Assembly: GCA_963616935.1 (NCBI GenBank)
Contig: CAVEMS010000010.1
Span: 1-40,599, forward strand
DNA from: UBA4951 sp963616935
Lineage (GTDB): Bacteria; Bacillota_I; Bacilli_A; RFN20; CAG-826
Direction: 5' to 3'
Length of the DNA stretch: 40,599 nt
Shown here: piece after piece, positions 25,400-33,942 of the stretch
Layout of the letters: the number at the start of each line of letters is the position of its first letter
Numbering within the stretch: position 1 is the stretch's first letter
The notes under the pieces: generated by a model
The model's input: the letters and a program-made list of their open reading frames with translations, nothing else
The model's database searches: none
Told to the model about the DNA's origin: nothing
Program-made: the position numbers and the translations under genes

Positions 25400-27339
25400 T
25401 GAAAAAGATTCGTTCATTTTGCTTATTCGGCTTAGGCCTTCTTTTGCTTGGCGGATGCGGCGAGACGGCAGCTAGCAATGGCGAAACCGTCTTGACGATA
25501 AATATCGCCAATAGCGACGACTATATCCTCACTTATGACACCTCTGACGGCCTTCCTAGGACCTTGGTCGATGATTTCGTCGATCTCGTGAAGGAAAAGG
25601 ACGGCGTCACGCTAAAAATCAATTACAGCGTCTTTAGCACGCAAGAGGAGATCCTTTCGAAAGTCACAGCCGGAACGGCCGCATATGATTTGGTCAATAG
25701 CAGCGACTACATCGTCCAAAAGATGATGTCCCTCGATATGCTTGAGCCTTTTTCCACTGGGGAAGGAAGAAAGAAGCTATACGGCGAGTCAGCCGAAGAT
25801 TGGGAAGACTATTACGAAGAGTACGCCTCTCCGACGCTCATTTCCTTGCTAAATGGCATAACGGCCAAAGTCAAAACCAAGGATGGAGTTGAGGAAAGGA
25901 AACTTGGAGACTACGCGAGAGGCTATATGTGGGGGACCCTAGGCATAACCTATAACCCTGGCTTTTCAACGTATCAAGAAAGAGGGCTAAGCGCTTCCGA
26001 CGTCAAAGTCCAAATGAGCGATTGGAACGCCTTATGGGATTCGAAATACCATGGCACCTTCCAAATCAAGGACTCCATGCGCGATACCTATGCGATAGGC
26101 TTGATGCATGTCTATGACCAATATTTCAAAGCCATTCGTAAGTGGTACGTCGAAGGCTATGATGCGGCAGGGAGCGTCTATACGAAGGAAAAATACCAAA
26201 ACGACGTCAAGGTCATCTTCAATAACCTCAATTACCTCGACGAATTCAATTCCTTGGCGAAAAAGATCGACTCCTCCGCGGAAACTTATACCAAGGAATC
26301 GATATTGGACACCGTCCAAGAATCGTTAACCACCCTAAAAGACAATAGCTTCGGCATGGAGGTCGATAGCGGCAAGACCGATATAACTACCGGCACGAAA
26401 TCCGGCATCGACACCGCTTGGAGCGGGGATGCCATCACCTCGATGGATTTGGGCGACGCGAATTCCGCCAACCCCGTTTCCCTATATTATTCCGTTCCAT
26501 TGACGGGCGGAAATATCTGGAGCGACAACTGGGTCATGCTTAAAGACAACGTCCATGGTAACGATTTAAAGAAGCAATATTGCCAGAAATTCATCGACTT
26601 CATGTCGAATCCGGAGATCGTCGCCGAGAATATGGATTATATCGGCTACACCTCTTTCATCGGCGGGGACGATGTTCTCGAATATATCCGCGATTCCTAT
26701 GATCCTAGAGCCAGCGAGATGTATGTCTATAGCGAAGACGACGAGTGGTTCTTGACTGACGAGGAAGACAATTACGTCTATAAGGACGGAACCGGCGTCC
26801 ATGATGATGGATTGGACTATGGCGAAATCGATATGACAGGTAGCGATTACGAATCCGCTTGCGTAAACGGCGCCAAAAAATCTTGGGATGATTATTCGGA
26901 AGGCGAATGGTCGAAAATCGATCTCTCCTATTTCTTTAACGGCACTCTCTCAAACGAGGATTATCTCGATGACATCGACACCGTCTTCTATAGCAGCGAA
27001 TTAGAGGAAGTGACTGGGAAAAACCTCCTAGGAGAAGAGGAAACGGTCCTCGTCGGCCGCCAATTCTTGGCTCAATATCCAGTCGAAGACGAAACGATGA
27101 AAGGGACGGTCCTTTGCTCAATGCCATCCCTAGCGATCATGGAAGACTACGGCAATAGCGCATCCGATGTCCTAACGATGTGGGAGCAGGTGAAGAGCTC
27201 TCCTCTTCCGACTTGGGCCATCGTGCTTCTATCGATTGAGGCCGCTCTCGCGGCATCCTTAATCATCACTTTCTTCGTGACGAAGAACGCCTCGAAGAAA
27301 CTACGTCAAAAGAGGCGCGAGGAAAGAAAGACCGCTTAA
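25399..27339 (+). CDS. potD: Polyamine-binding lipoprotein PotD, long form with C-terminal helix
   Basis: A 646-residue substrate-binding protein, nearly twice the usual PotD length (~350). The signal peptide ends in LLGGC (lipid Cys20). The periplasmic-binding fold is recognisable from the N-terminal NIANSDDYIL strand, DLVNSSDYIVQKM, GYMWGTLGITYNP and DNWVMLKDN. An acidic, Tyr/Asp-rich insertion occupies about residues 440-560. Uniquely the protein ends with a membrane helix (about residues 614-636) and a basic tail (KKLRQKRREERK), so it seems anchored at both ends. GGAGG precedes the ATG. Last gene of the operon; the terminator follows directly. Confidence 0.85.
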   Translation: MKKIRSFCLFGLGLLLLGGCGETAASNGETVLTINIANSDDYILTYDTSDGLPRTLVDDFVDLVKEKDGVTLKINYSVFSTQEEILSKVTAGTAAYDLVNSSDYIVQKMMSLDMLEPFSTGEGRKKLYGESAEDWEDYYEEYASPTLISLLNGITAKVKTKDGVEERKLGDYARGYMWGTLGITYNPGFSTYQERGLSASDVKVQMSDWNALWDSKYHGTFQIKDSMRDTYAIGLMHVYDQYFKAIRKWYVEGYDAAGSVYTKEKYQNDVKVIFNNLNYLDEFNSLAKKIDSSAETYTKESILDTVQESLTTLKDNSFGMEVDSGKTDITTGTKSGIDTAWSGDAITSMDLGDANSANPVSLYYSVPLTGGNIWSDNWVMLKDNVHGNDLKKQYCQKFIDFMSNPEIVAENMDYIGYTSFIGGDDVLEYIRDSYDPRASEMYVYSEDDEWFLTDEEDNYVYKDGTGVHDDGLDYGEIDMTGSDYESACVNGAKKSWDDYSEGEWSKIDLSYFFNGTLSNEDYLDDIDTVFYSSELEEVTGKNLLGEEETVLVGRQFLAQYPVEDETMKGTVLCSMPSLAIMEDYGNSASDVLTMWEQVKSSPLPTWAIVLLSIEAALAASLIITFFVTKNASKKLRQKRREERKTA

Positions 27340-27344
27340 GAAAG

Positions 27345-27373
27345 AAAGAACGCATGAAACGCGTTCTTTTTTT
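27345..27373 (+). terminator. Terminator of the pot operon
   Basis: AAAGAACGC/GCGTTCTTT stem (9 bp) with a 7-nt loop and a T run. The loop contains the upstream in-frame ATG (27354) of the next gene, which argues against that start. Confidence 0.88.
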
Positions 27374-27377
27374 GTGC

Positions 27378-27383
27378 TATCCT
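27378..27383 (+). promoter_or_regulatory. -10 box abutting the transglutaminase-like gene
   Basis: TATCCT ends 6 nt before the ATG at 27390; no ribosome binding site lies in between. The -35 region would fall inside the pot terminator and is weak, so the call is tentative. Confidence 0.35.
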
Positions 27384-27389
27384 TTGGCC

Positions 27390-28097
27390 ATGGATAATTA
27401 TTCCGATTATTTAAGGGAGACCGACATTCTGGATTTCTCCTCCTCGTCGATAGAATCGTTAATCGAGGAAAGGGGGTGGATTTCGCTTCCTCCTAATGAA
27501 AGGGCCAAAGCCATCTACGATTTCGTCAAAGATGAGATTCTTTTCGGCTATAACGAAAGAGATTCGATCAAAGCCTCAGATGTTCTAAAGGATGGGTATG
27601 GCCAATGCAACACCAAAGGGATATTGCTTATGGCGTTATATCGCGCGGTCGGCATATCGTGCCGCATCCATGGTTTCATGATCGATAAGAGATTACAAAA
27701 GGGAGCGATGACGGGCTTAGTCTATCGCCTTGCTCCGAAAGAGGTATTCCATAGCTACGTCGAAGCCTATGTTGATGGGGAGTGGTATGAGCTAGAGGGT
27801 TTTATCCTCGATGCCAAATATCTAAGTTCAATACAAAAGAGATTCAAGCCCAATGAAGACGGCTCTTTCATCGGCTATGGCGTAGCGACCAAGGATTTCT
27901 TGAATCCAAGAGTCGATTTTGATCGTTGCAATACCTATATCCAAAAAGAAGGCATCGTAAGGGATTATGGGGTATATGACGATCCGGATAGCCTTCTTAA
28001 AGAGCATGGCCAAAACATGAAACCGCTAAAAGAATTCGCTTATAGACACATTGGTCGGCGTCTAATGAACCATAACGTCAAGAAGATACGGGGATAG
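27390..28097 (+). CDS. Transglutaminase-like domain protein
   Basis: A 235-residue cytosolic protein with a transglutaminase-like (papain-fold) core. The triad is visible as GYGQCNTKGILL (Cys73), FHSYVEAYVDGEWYELEGF (His121 with the following strand) and an acidic residue at Glu135 or Asp141. Such proteins act as peptidases or amidases, or are uncharacterised. The ATG at 27390 is preferred to 27354 because the latter sits in the loop of the pot terminator. There is no signal peptide. It stands alone between the pot operon and the phosphofructokinase gene. Confidence 0.75.
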   Translation: MDNYSDYLRETDILDFSSSSIESLIEERGWISLPPNERAKAIYDFVKDEILFGYNERDSIKASDVLKDGYGQCNTKGILLMALYRAVGISCRIHGFMIDKRLQKGAMTGLVYRLAPKEVFHSYVEAYVDGEWYELEGFILDAKYLSSIQKRFKPNEDGSFIGYGVATKDFLNPRVDFDRCNTYIQKEGIVRDYGVYDDPDSLLKEHGQNMKPLKEFAYRHIGRRLMNHNVKKIRG

Positions 28098-28126
28098 AAA
28101 ATCGTTTGGCGTAAAGCCCTTACATA

Positions 28127-28155
28127 TGGCAAGGGGAAAAGAAGTCGGTTAATAT
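28127..28155 (+). promoter_or_regulatory. Promoter abutting the pfp start (leaderless)
   Basis: TAATAT (28150-28155) ends 8 nt before the ATG at 28164; a weak TGGCAA (28127-28132) lies 17 bp upstream of it. No ribosome binding site is present. Confidence 0.4.
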
Positions 28156-28163
28156 CTAATATC

Positions 28164-29345
28164 ATGAAAAAGAATATCCTCTACCTCCAAAGCGGAGGCC
28201 CGACTTCGGTCATCAACAGTTCCCTATATGGTTTCATTTCGTTTGCCTTAGAAGACCCTGAAATTGACGGCATTTATGGCGCCAGATTTGGAATCGAAGG
28301 GGTTTTGGCAGGGGATTTCGTGAATTTGAGAGAGATATCAAGAGAGGATCTGTCTCTCTTAAGGCAAACTCCGGATATGTATCTTGGGAGCTCAAGAAAG
28401 AACCTCTCGCCCGATTTATCGTCAGACGAATACCAAAAGATTTTGAAGAGCCTTGAAGAAAAAGGAATCGACGCCGTTTTCGTCAATGGCGGCAACGATT
28501 CGATGCTAACCGCCGATAGGCTATATCGTTTCCTTAAGGGAAGTGGCAGTGATATCAAGGTGTTCGGCATACCAAAGACGATAGACAATGATTTATGTGG
28601 GTTCGATCATACCCTTGGCTTTTCTAGCGCCGCTCTCCATCTTCTTTCCTTGACCAAATGCATCGCGATCGATGGGATGAGCTATAAGAAAGGGAAGATA
28701 CAGTTAGTGGAGGCGATGGGAAGAGACACCGGATGGCTTGCCGCTTCAAGCGATTTGCTTCCTAGCCCATATCATCCAGACTTCATCCTCATCCCGGAAT
28801 ACAAGTTCGACGAAGAGGAGTTCTATAAGAGACTTGAGGAAGTCTATTTGAGGAAAGGGCATGCGCTCGTCGTTCTTAGCGAAGGAGTTAATCCTAGTGC
28901 CTCTTTGGAAAAGGATCCCTTTGGACATGAGAACCTAGAAGGTGCCGCTAACATATGGGACAAGGCGATCAGAAAGAGGCTCGGCCATAAGACTAGAACC
29001 ACGATTCTCTCTTCCCCGATGCGCAGCGATCCGGTTCTATCGAGCCAAATCGATATCGATGAGGCGGTGATGGCGGCGAAAGAGGCCATCATGTATTTCA
29101 AGAAAGGTCTTAATGGCGTCGTTCCGGCGATAGTTAGAGAATCGAATTCGCCATATCGTTCCTCTTTCTCCACGATGCCACTAGATGAGGTGGCGGGAGT
29201 GGTCCGTTATATTCCTAGCGAATATCTATATGACCTAACTAGGATGAGCGATTCGTTTAGGGAATATATGAAACCGTTACTCAAAAGACGTGAGATCCTC
29301 ACCGATGAGCGAGGGATATTCTTATCGGCTAAGCCGCTTGAATAG
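28164..29345 (+). CDS. pfp: 6-phosphofructokinase, probable pyrophosphate-dependent type
   Basis: A 393-residue glycolytic enzyme phosphorylating fructose 6-phosphate. Landmarks are QSGGPTSVIN at the N-terminus, GGND (109-112), PKTIDND (137-143) and MGRDTGWLAAS. The Asp in GGND, where ATP-dependent enzymes have GGDG with Gly, and the Lys in PKTIDND are the known markers of PPi use, so pyrophosphate is the likely phosphoryl donor and the reaction would be reversible. The length fits the PPi-type clade. The -10 box is 8 nt before the ATG. It is monocistronic. Confidence 0.88.
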   Translation: MKKNILYLQSGGPTSVINSSLYGFISFALEDPEIDGIYGARFGIEGVLAGDFVNLREISREDLSLLRQTPDMYLGSSRKNLSPDLSSDEYQKILKSLEEKGIDAVFVNGGNDSMLTADRLYRFLKGSGSDIKVFGIPKTIDNDLCGFDHTLGFSSAALHLLSLTKCIAIDGMSYKKGKIQLVEAMGRDTGWLAASSDLLPSPYHPDFILIPEYKFDEEEFYKRLEEVYLRKGHALVVLSEGVNPSASLEKDPFGHENLEGAANIWDKAIRKRLGHKTRTTILSSPMRSDPVLSSQIDIDEAVMAAKEAIMYFKKGLNGVVPAIVRESNSPYRSSFSTMPLDEVAGVVRYIPSEYLYDLTRMSDSFREYMKPLLKRREILTDERGIFLSAKPLE

Positions 29346-29386
29346 GAACTTTCATTCGTTTCAACAGCCTACATGCGAATTCAATC

Positions 29387-29461
29387 AAAATCTTCGTTTT
29401 TTGCAAAATTTGCAATTTACGAAGTTCGTTTTTTGCAAAAATCAACGAAAACGAAGATTTT
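29387..29461. repeat. 14-bp inverted repeats enclosing 16-bp direct repeats
   Basis: AAAATCTTCGTTTT (29387-29400) and its exact reverse complement (29448-29461) enclose two identical copies of TTCGTTTTTTGCAAAA (29393-29408 and 29425-29440, 32-bp period). The rest of the 250-bp gap 29346-29595 shows no gene apart from the tRNA promoter. Confidence 0.6.
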
Positions 29462-29557
29462 ATATATAATTCCCTATGTTCATTTGCCTTTGATACATAC
29501 CGTATTCGACGTGTTTGCCATCGGCCTAGAACGCCATGCGTTTGTTCCATTCTTTCG

Positions 29558-29586
29558 TTGATATGGACTGACGCGAATGCTATAAT
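29558..29586 (+). promoter_or_regulatory. Promoter of tRNA-Cys
   Basis: TTGATA (29558-29563), 17-bp spacer and TATAAT (29581-29586). The start is predicted about 3 nt before the mature tRNA. Confidence 0.75.
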
Positions 29587-29595
29587 CCGTTCGCT

Positions 29596-29669
29596 GCATC
29601 CGTAGCCAAGAGGTAAGGCAAGTGACTGCAACTCACTGATCGGCGGTCCGATTCCGCCCGGATGCTCCA
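29596..29669 (+). tRNA. tRNA-Cys (anticodon GCA)
   Basis: A 74-nt cloverleaf with acceptor GCATCCG/CGGATGC, anticodon stem AGTGA/TCACT and loop CTGCAAC (anticodon GCA), T arm GGCGG-TCCGATT-CCGCC, discriminator T and an encoded CCA. Confidence 0.95.
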
Positions 29670-29681
29670 ATACGAAATATA

Positions 29682-29706
29682 GGCTGGCGATTGCCGGCCT
29701 TTTTTT
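29682..29706 (+). terminator. Terminator of tRNA-Cys
   Basis: GGCTGGC/GCCGGCC stem (one G-T pair), GATT loop, then seven Ts, 12 nt after the tRNA. Confidence 0.85.
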
Positions 29707-29821
29707 CTTGCCTATTAATCGTTCCCTGTTTCTCACCTATGTTAAAGCGGTCTCTCAAGGAGGCTAAGCAACATGGTTGTAACCGCTTTTATGATAGATG
29801 AAATCTATGTGTTTCGCTTTG

Positions 29822-29851
29822 TTGCTTGCGTACGCGTATGTATATGATAAT
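29822..29851 (+). promoter_or_regulatory. Promoter of the surface protein gene
   Basis: TTGCTT (29822-29827) with GATAAT (29846-29851) at 18 bp, or TATGAT (29843-29848) at 15 bp. The leader would be about 24 nt and contains AAGGAG. Confidence 0.45.
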
Positions 29852-29881
29852 TTAAAGTGTAAAAACCAAAGGAGAAGAGAA

Positions 29882-32104
29882 ATGACCGAAATCAAGAAGA
29901 GATTGGGCTCTGTTGTTCTAGGACTTCTGATGGCGTTAGGCGTTGGGGTTAGCATTGGTGTCAGCAATACTTGTGGCGAGATTGCTGAGGTTAAAGCCGA
30001 AAGCATAGCAACGACTTACACGCTTTCTGATGAGAAGTGGACTACAACATCAAGTCCCGAATCGGATATAACTTGGACAAGTCAAAGCGATTTTGAAAAC
30101 AAATATTCAAAAGGCGCGTGTGTCGGATCATCCAATGAGGCAATCGCAATCAGTTCAAAGGCGATTACCAACGTCTCAAAAATTGAATATTCTGGATCCA
30201 TCGTTTCTGGCGGCGCTGGAACTTATACGTTTTCGTACTCTGATACCGTTAACGGCACGTATACACCGGTTATTTCCTCTGCTGCAGCGAATGGTAATTA
30301 TACGTTTACACAGCCAAAAACATGTTTTCTAAAAATTTCAGTCAAATCCACTTCCGGAACGCCTAGCAAGTGGGTTTATTTGAAAAATTTCACGATTACA
30401 ACCGATTCATCGACGGCCAAAATAACCGATTTAAAAATTACTGGCGGACTCGATAACGTTAAAAAAATATATAGAACTGGGGAATTGTTTGACCCTACTG
30501 GATTAGAGATAACGGCTACGTATGACGATTCGACGACAGAGAATGTGGCGAATAGCGTTGTATGGCCGGCGAGCCCATTGACCGAAGGTACGACAAGCGT
30601 TACTGGAACTTACAAAGAAAAGACTGTTGTGGTTGATGGGTTGACGGTCATAACTCCTGTTTTGGTTTATACGCTTGATGGAACCGAGACTGGTGGCGAT
30701 AACGGCTACAATAAATTGTCGACGATCACTCAAAATAACATAGAGTGGAAAGTGCAGGGAAACACTACCATAAATCCATGGAGAATTGGTGGAAAGTCTT
30801 TAACAAATGTTAATATTCCTCTCTATAGTCAAACGTCTCTCAATTATAACGTCACGGCGATTGACATTGATTTTGGGGACGTGAATTCCATCACCGTGAA
30901 TTCATTGGCTCTCTCTGTGCATGACACCGCCGCTGATGCTGCGAGCGGTAGCAATGCTATTTTGTCCGCGACACCGACATTCAAAGCCAATAGCACCGTT
31001 TCCATTAATATGTTGTCTATGCCACAAAGCAACAAATTCTATAGGATGGTTTTTAATGTTACGGTTTCTGCTGTTAGTAGCAACAAATATCTTCAATTAA
31101 AAGCCGTAAAATTCTATGGAACACCGTCCGTTGCTCCATCGCTAACGGTGACGAATAAACCATCGGACGATGAAATTGCAATCGGCGATGTTGGACAATT
31201 CGCTTGCTCAACTGAAAATGCGACAAATCCTGTCGTTACCTGGGTTTCTTCGTCAACGACCGTTATTGATGTTCGGGATGACGGAACTTATGAGGCTTTG
31301 TCAGTGGGCAAAGCGACTATATCGGCGACATTAACTTGCGACGAATCGTCCACGCCACTCGTTGTCACTTTCGATGTCGTCGTAAATTATGGCTCGGTCA
31401 CGATTGAAGAAGCTAATGCCATTACAAACTCTTTGAGCGGAACTACCGTTACGGCCGATTATTATTTGACCATCACCGGATACATTACTAATTTGGATGC
31501 CGACGGCAACACTAGGATGATTGTTCTTTCTGATAAAAAATCAGGCGAAGATGGCGGTAATCAAATAAATGTATTTGGCATATATAGTGACAACGCTTTA
31601 AGAGATATCGCTATAATCAATGGAACTGTAACCATCAAAGGAAAACCGGCTAAATACAATGGGGCTGCACAATTAGCTAGCCCTTCGTATTTGAAATACA
31701 CCGACGACGCGATTGATTTTGCCGCCATGTTCAATAGCAGTTTGAAGACCCCATGCGCGAATCCGTCCGCTGATAATTCTGCGTCTGTATCTCCAGTTTG
31801 GTCCGATTTGGGGTCGCTTTGGGAGAATGTCGATAGCTATGCCCAAGCCAAGTTAAAAGCCGCTACGACTTCCGATAGTGACGCGAACATCAAAAACTTT
31901 GCTGGACTATACGATCACATAGTCAACAGATATGATTTGTCGAATTTCGTCGGCAGAACCCTAACGACCTCTTCCTTGAATAGATTCGTCAATAGAAATG
32001 AATCCAGAGATTTGACTGCCTTTATTGTCTTCGCTTCGGTGGTGGGTGTTGCATCCATCGGTGGATTGTTCTTGATCCGTAAGAGAAGAAGATCGGCTCG
32101 TTAA
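29882..32104 (+). CDS. Large secreted surface protein with bacterial Ig-like domains and C-terminal anchor
   Basis: A 740-residue exported protein. A signal peptide (KKRLGSVVLGLLMALGVG, about 4-25) is followed by a beta-rich region (about 40-180), an Ig-like domain of the Big_3/Big_4 kind (about 185-265, with YRTGELFDPTGLEITATYDD), another beta-sandwich region, a Big_2-like domain (about 425-500, LSVGKATISATLT) and an OB-like segment (about 505-600, YYLTITGYITN). The C-terminus has one membrane helix and a basic tail (RKRRRSAR) but no LPxTG, so it appears membrane-anchored rather than sortase-linked. AAGGAG lies 7 nt before the ATG. Ser/Thr/Asn-rich composition fits an adhesin or cell-surface role, which is inference. 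Confidence 0.75.
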   Translation: MTEIKKRLGSVVLGLLMALGVGVSIGVSNTCGEIAEVKAESIATTYTLSDEKWTTTSSPESDITWTSQSDFENKYSKGACVGSSNEAIAISSKAITNVSKIEYSGSIVSGGAGTYTFSYSDTVNGTYTPVISSAAANGNYTFTQPKTCFLKISVKSTSGTPSKWVYLKNFTITTDSSTAKITDLKITGGLDNVKKIYRTGELFDPTGLEITATYDDSTTENVANSVVWPASPLTEGTTSVTGTYKEKTVVVDGLTVITPVLVYTLDGTETGGDNGYNKLSTITQNNIEWKVQGNTTINPWRIGGKSLTNVNIPLYSQTSLNYNVTAIDIDFGDVNSITVNSLALSVHDTAADAASGSNAILSATPTFKANSTVSINMLSMPQSNKFYRMVFNVTVSAVSSNKYLQLKAVKFYGTPSVAPSLTVTNKPSDDEIAIGDVGQFACSTENATNPVVTWVSSSTTVIDVRDDGTYEALSVGKATISATLTCDESSTPLVVTFDVVVNYGSVTIEEANAITNSLSGTTVTADYYLTITGYITNLDADGNTRMIVLSDKKSGEDGGNQINVFGIYSDNALRDIAIINGTVTIKGKPAKYNGAAQLASPSYLKYTDDAIDFAAMFNSSLKTPCANPSADNSASVSPVWSDLGSLWENVDSYAQAKLKAATTSDSDANIKNFAGLYDHIVNRYDLSNFVGRTLTTSSLNRFVNRNESRDLTAFIVFASVVGVASIGGLFLIRKRRRSAR

Positions 32105-32124
32105 TTCCTCTTATTCGACCTTCT

Positions 32125-32156
32125 AGCGTGGTAGCCAATGACTATCACGCTTTTTT
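32125..32156 (+). terminator. Terminator of the surface protein gene
   Basis: AGCGTGGTAG/CTATCACGCT stem (10 bp, one G-T pair), 7-nt loop, six Ts. Confidence 0.88.
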
Positions 32157-32270
32157 GATGCGTGTTGTGTATGGCAGTGGTTTTTGCTTCCGATGTTATC
32201 CGATTTCGATGTCGAAGGATTCCATCGCATCAATAAATGTTCTATCGCACTTTATATTTGCACTCCCTTA

Positions 32271-32349
32271 GAGGCGAGCAAAGAATTGGAATACATGGTA
32301 TGGCAACGCATTGGACACAATCTTAAAATTTAAAGTGTCCGCTCGCCTC
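32271..32349. repeat. Nested inverted repeats (possible structured RNA or binding site)
   Basis: GAGGCGAGC (32271-32279) pairs with GCTCGCCTC (32341-32349), and inside it GGACAC (32313-32318) pairs with GTGTCC (32335-32340); the two right arms are contiguous. A small ATAC/GTAT hairpin lies between the left arms. The surrounding gap 32157-32565 holds no convincing gene on either strand. Confidence 0.5.
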
Positions 32350-32565
32350 AGACTTGCAAGCCCAAAACACATCGTGGGACAATGCGGACGACGTCAACGC
32401 TCGAAGCCATTCGAACGCTAGCGGCAAATGGTGACCTATATCGTTTATCGCGCGATGAGCGATGGAGATCGAATTGATTGTGTCTAAAGGAACAGCGCCT
32501 GATGCAAACTGATAAATGATAGGGAATATAACAACTCAAAAAAAGGAATGGAGCAAAGATAGAAT

Positions 32566-32892
32566 ATGGGAAAAATCGTTCAAACCGCAGGTAAAGACAA
32601 ACTAGGGGAGTTCGCTCCCGAGTTTGCGCATTTCAATGACGATGTGCTCTTTGGCGAGAATTGGAACAATGAGGATATCGATCTGAAAACAAGAAGCATC
32701 ATTACGGTGGTTGCTTTGATGGCTCAGGGAATCACGGATTCGTCCTTGAAGTTCCATCTTCAAAACGCGAAGGATCATGGAGTGACGAAGAAAGAGATCG
32801 CAGCGGTTATCACGCATACGGCCTTTTACGCCGGTTGGCCGAAGGCGTGGGCTGCCTTTAGTCTTGCAAAAGAAGTGTGGACGGAGGAATAA
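32566..32892 (+). CDS. Carboxymuconolactone decarboxylase-like protein (no Cys)
   Basis: A 108-residue all-helical protein of the CMD/AhpD-like fold, close to the YurZ type. The family pattern includes RSIITVVALMAQG, a central His (about 64), and the C-terminal HTAFYAGWPKAWAA block. The AhpD CxxC redox pair is absent; the protein has no cysteine at all, so it is not an alkylhydroperoxidase and more likely a gamma-carboxymuconolactone decarboxylase-like enzyme of unknown substrate. GGAG lies about 13 nt before the ATG. The aldo/keto reductase starts 4 nt after its stop, a pairing seen often in Firmicutes. Confidence 0.85.
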   Translation: MGKIVQTAGKDKLGEFAPEFAHFNDDVLFGENWNNEDIDLKTRSIITVVALMAQGITDSSLKFHLQNAKDHGVTKKEIAAVITHTAFYAGWPKAWAAFSLAKEVWTEE

Positions 32893-32895
32893 AGC

Positions 32896-33759
32896 ATGTT
32901 CTACGAAAAGAAGAAACTTAGCAATGGGGTAGAAATCCCAGTATTGGCCCTTGGAACATGGCTAATAAGCGATAACGAGGCGGCTAAAGCCGTGAAAGCG
33001 GCCATTCAGATCGGCTACCGCCATATTGATACGGCTCAGGCTTATGGGAATGAGCGGGGAGTTGGTGAGGGGATTCGCGCATGTGGAGTGCCAAGGGAGA
33101 AGCTTTTCATCACCTCGAAAGTTGCCGCAGAGCATAAGACATATGAGGCGGCCATGAAAAGCATCGACAAGACTCTTGCCGATATGGGGCTCGATTATCT
33201 CGATCTAATGATTATTCATAGCCCTCAGCCATGGAATAAGGTGAATCAGAGCGAAGACCGCTATATAGAAGGGAACCGTGCGGCCTGGAGAGCGTTAGAA
33301 GATGCTTATAGAGCTAAGAAGCTTCGCGCTATCGGAGTGTCTAACTTCTTAGAGGAAGATATCGAAAGCCTTTGGGAGAAAGCGAAAATCAAGCCCATGG
33401 TCAATCAGGTGCTTTGTCATATTTCCAATTCGCCTTTGGATCTGATCGATTATTGTAAGAATAAAGGCATTGCGGTGGAGGCGTATTCCCCAGTCGCCCA
33501 TGGTGAGGCATTTAAAAACAAGACAATTGCCGATATGGCCAAAAAGTATGGCGTTACCATTCCGCAGCTATGCATTCGTTTCGATATTCAACTCGGTTTG
33601 ATCGTGTTGCCGAAAACCGCGAACCCAGAGCATATGAAGTCGAATGCTGACGTTGATTTCGTGATTACTGATGAGGATATGGAAACCCTTAAACACATGG
33701 AAAAAATCAAGGATTACGGCGAGCATAGTTTCTTCCCTGTGTTTGGTGGTAAACTATAA
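32896..33759 (+). CDS. Aldo/keto reductase
   Basis: A 287-residue NAD(P)H-dependent oxidoreductase with the (beta/alpha)8 AKR fold reducing aldehydes or ketones such as 2,5-diketo-D-gluconate or methylglyoxal. The catalytic tetrad is complete: Asp45 and Tyr50 in HIDTAQAYGNE, Lys75 in FITSKV, and His108 in MIIHSPQPW. The cofactor region VLPKTANPEHMKSN is present near the C-terminus. GGAGG lies 7-8 nt before the ATG. It forms an operon with the preceding CMD-like gene. Reading remains open in frame for 37 codons after its stop, without evidence that this is translated. Confidence 0.93.
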   Translation: MFYEKKKLSNGVEIPVLALGTWLISDNEAAKAVKAAIQIGYRHIDTAQAYGNERGVGEGIRACGVPREKLFITSKVAAEHKTYEAAMKSIDKTLADMGLDYLDLMIIHSPQPWNKVNQSEDRYIEGNRAAWRALEDAYRAKKLRAIGVSNFLEEDIESLWEKAKIKPMVNQVLCHISNSPLDLIDYCKNKGIAVEAYSPVAHGEAFKNKTIADMAKKYGVTIPQLCIRFDIQLGLIVLPKTANPEHMKSNADVDFVITDEDMETLKHMEKIKDYGEHSFFPVFGGKL

Positions 33760-33910
33760 ATTTCTTGGAAGTTTTTATTAGATGAAACCTTAGGATACGC
33801 CTATGGAGACTCCTCCAAAGGCGGCCATCTAAAATATGATTTATATGTTCTTAAACTCTACCCACGTTGAGACTATTGTGGGAATATGTTTGAGAGATGA
33901 AGAAAACAAG

Positions 33911-33934
33911 AAAAAACAGTAGATAACTACTGTT
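33911..33934 (-). terminator. Terminator of the serine recombinase gene
   Basis: AACAGTAG/CTACTGTT stem with a 4-nt loop. Read leftward the stem is followed by a T run; rightward there is a shorter CTTTTC tail, so it may also stop the aldo/keto reductase transcript. The 33760-33942 gap holds no other convincing feature but must contain or adjoin the element's end. Confidence 0.75.
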
Positions 33935-33942
33935 CTTTTCGT

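Noticed and set aside
29773..29847. 24-codon ORF with an AAGGAGG site upstream of the surface protein, flanked by an AAAGCGGT/ACCGCTTT repeat
   Set aside because: The likely promoter (29822-29851) lies inside or after it, so it would not be on the surface-protein mRNA; the product has no recognisable features.
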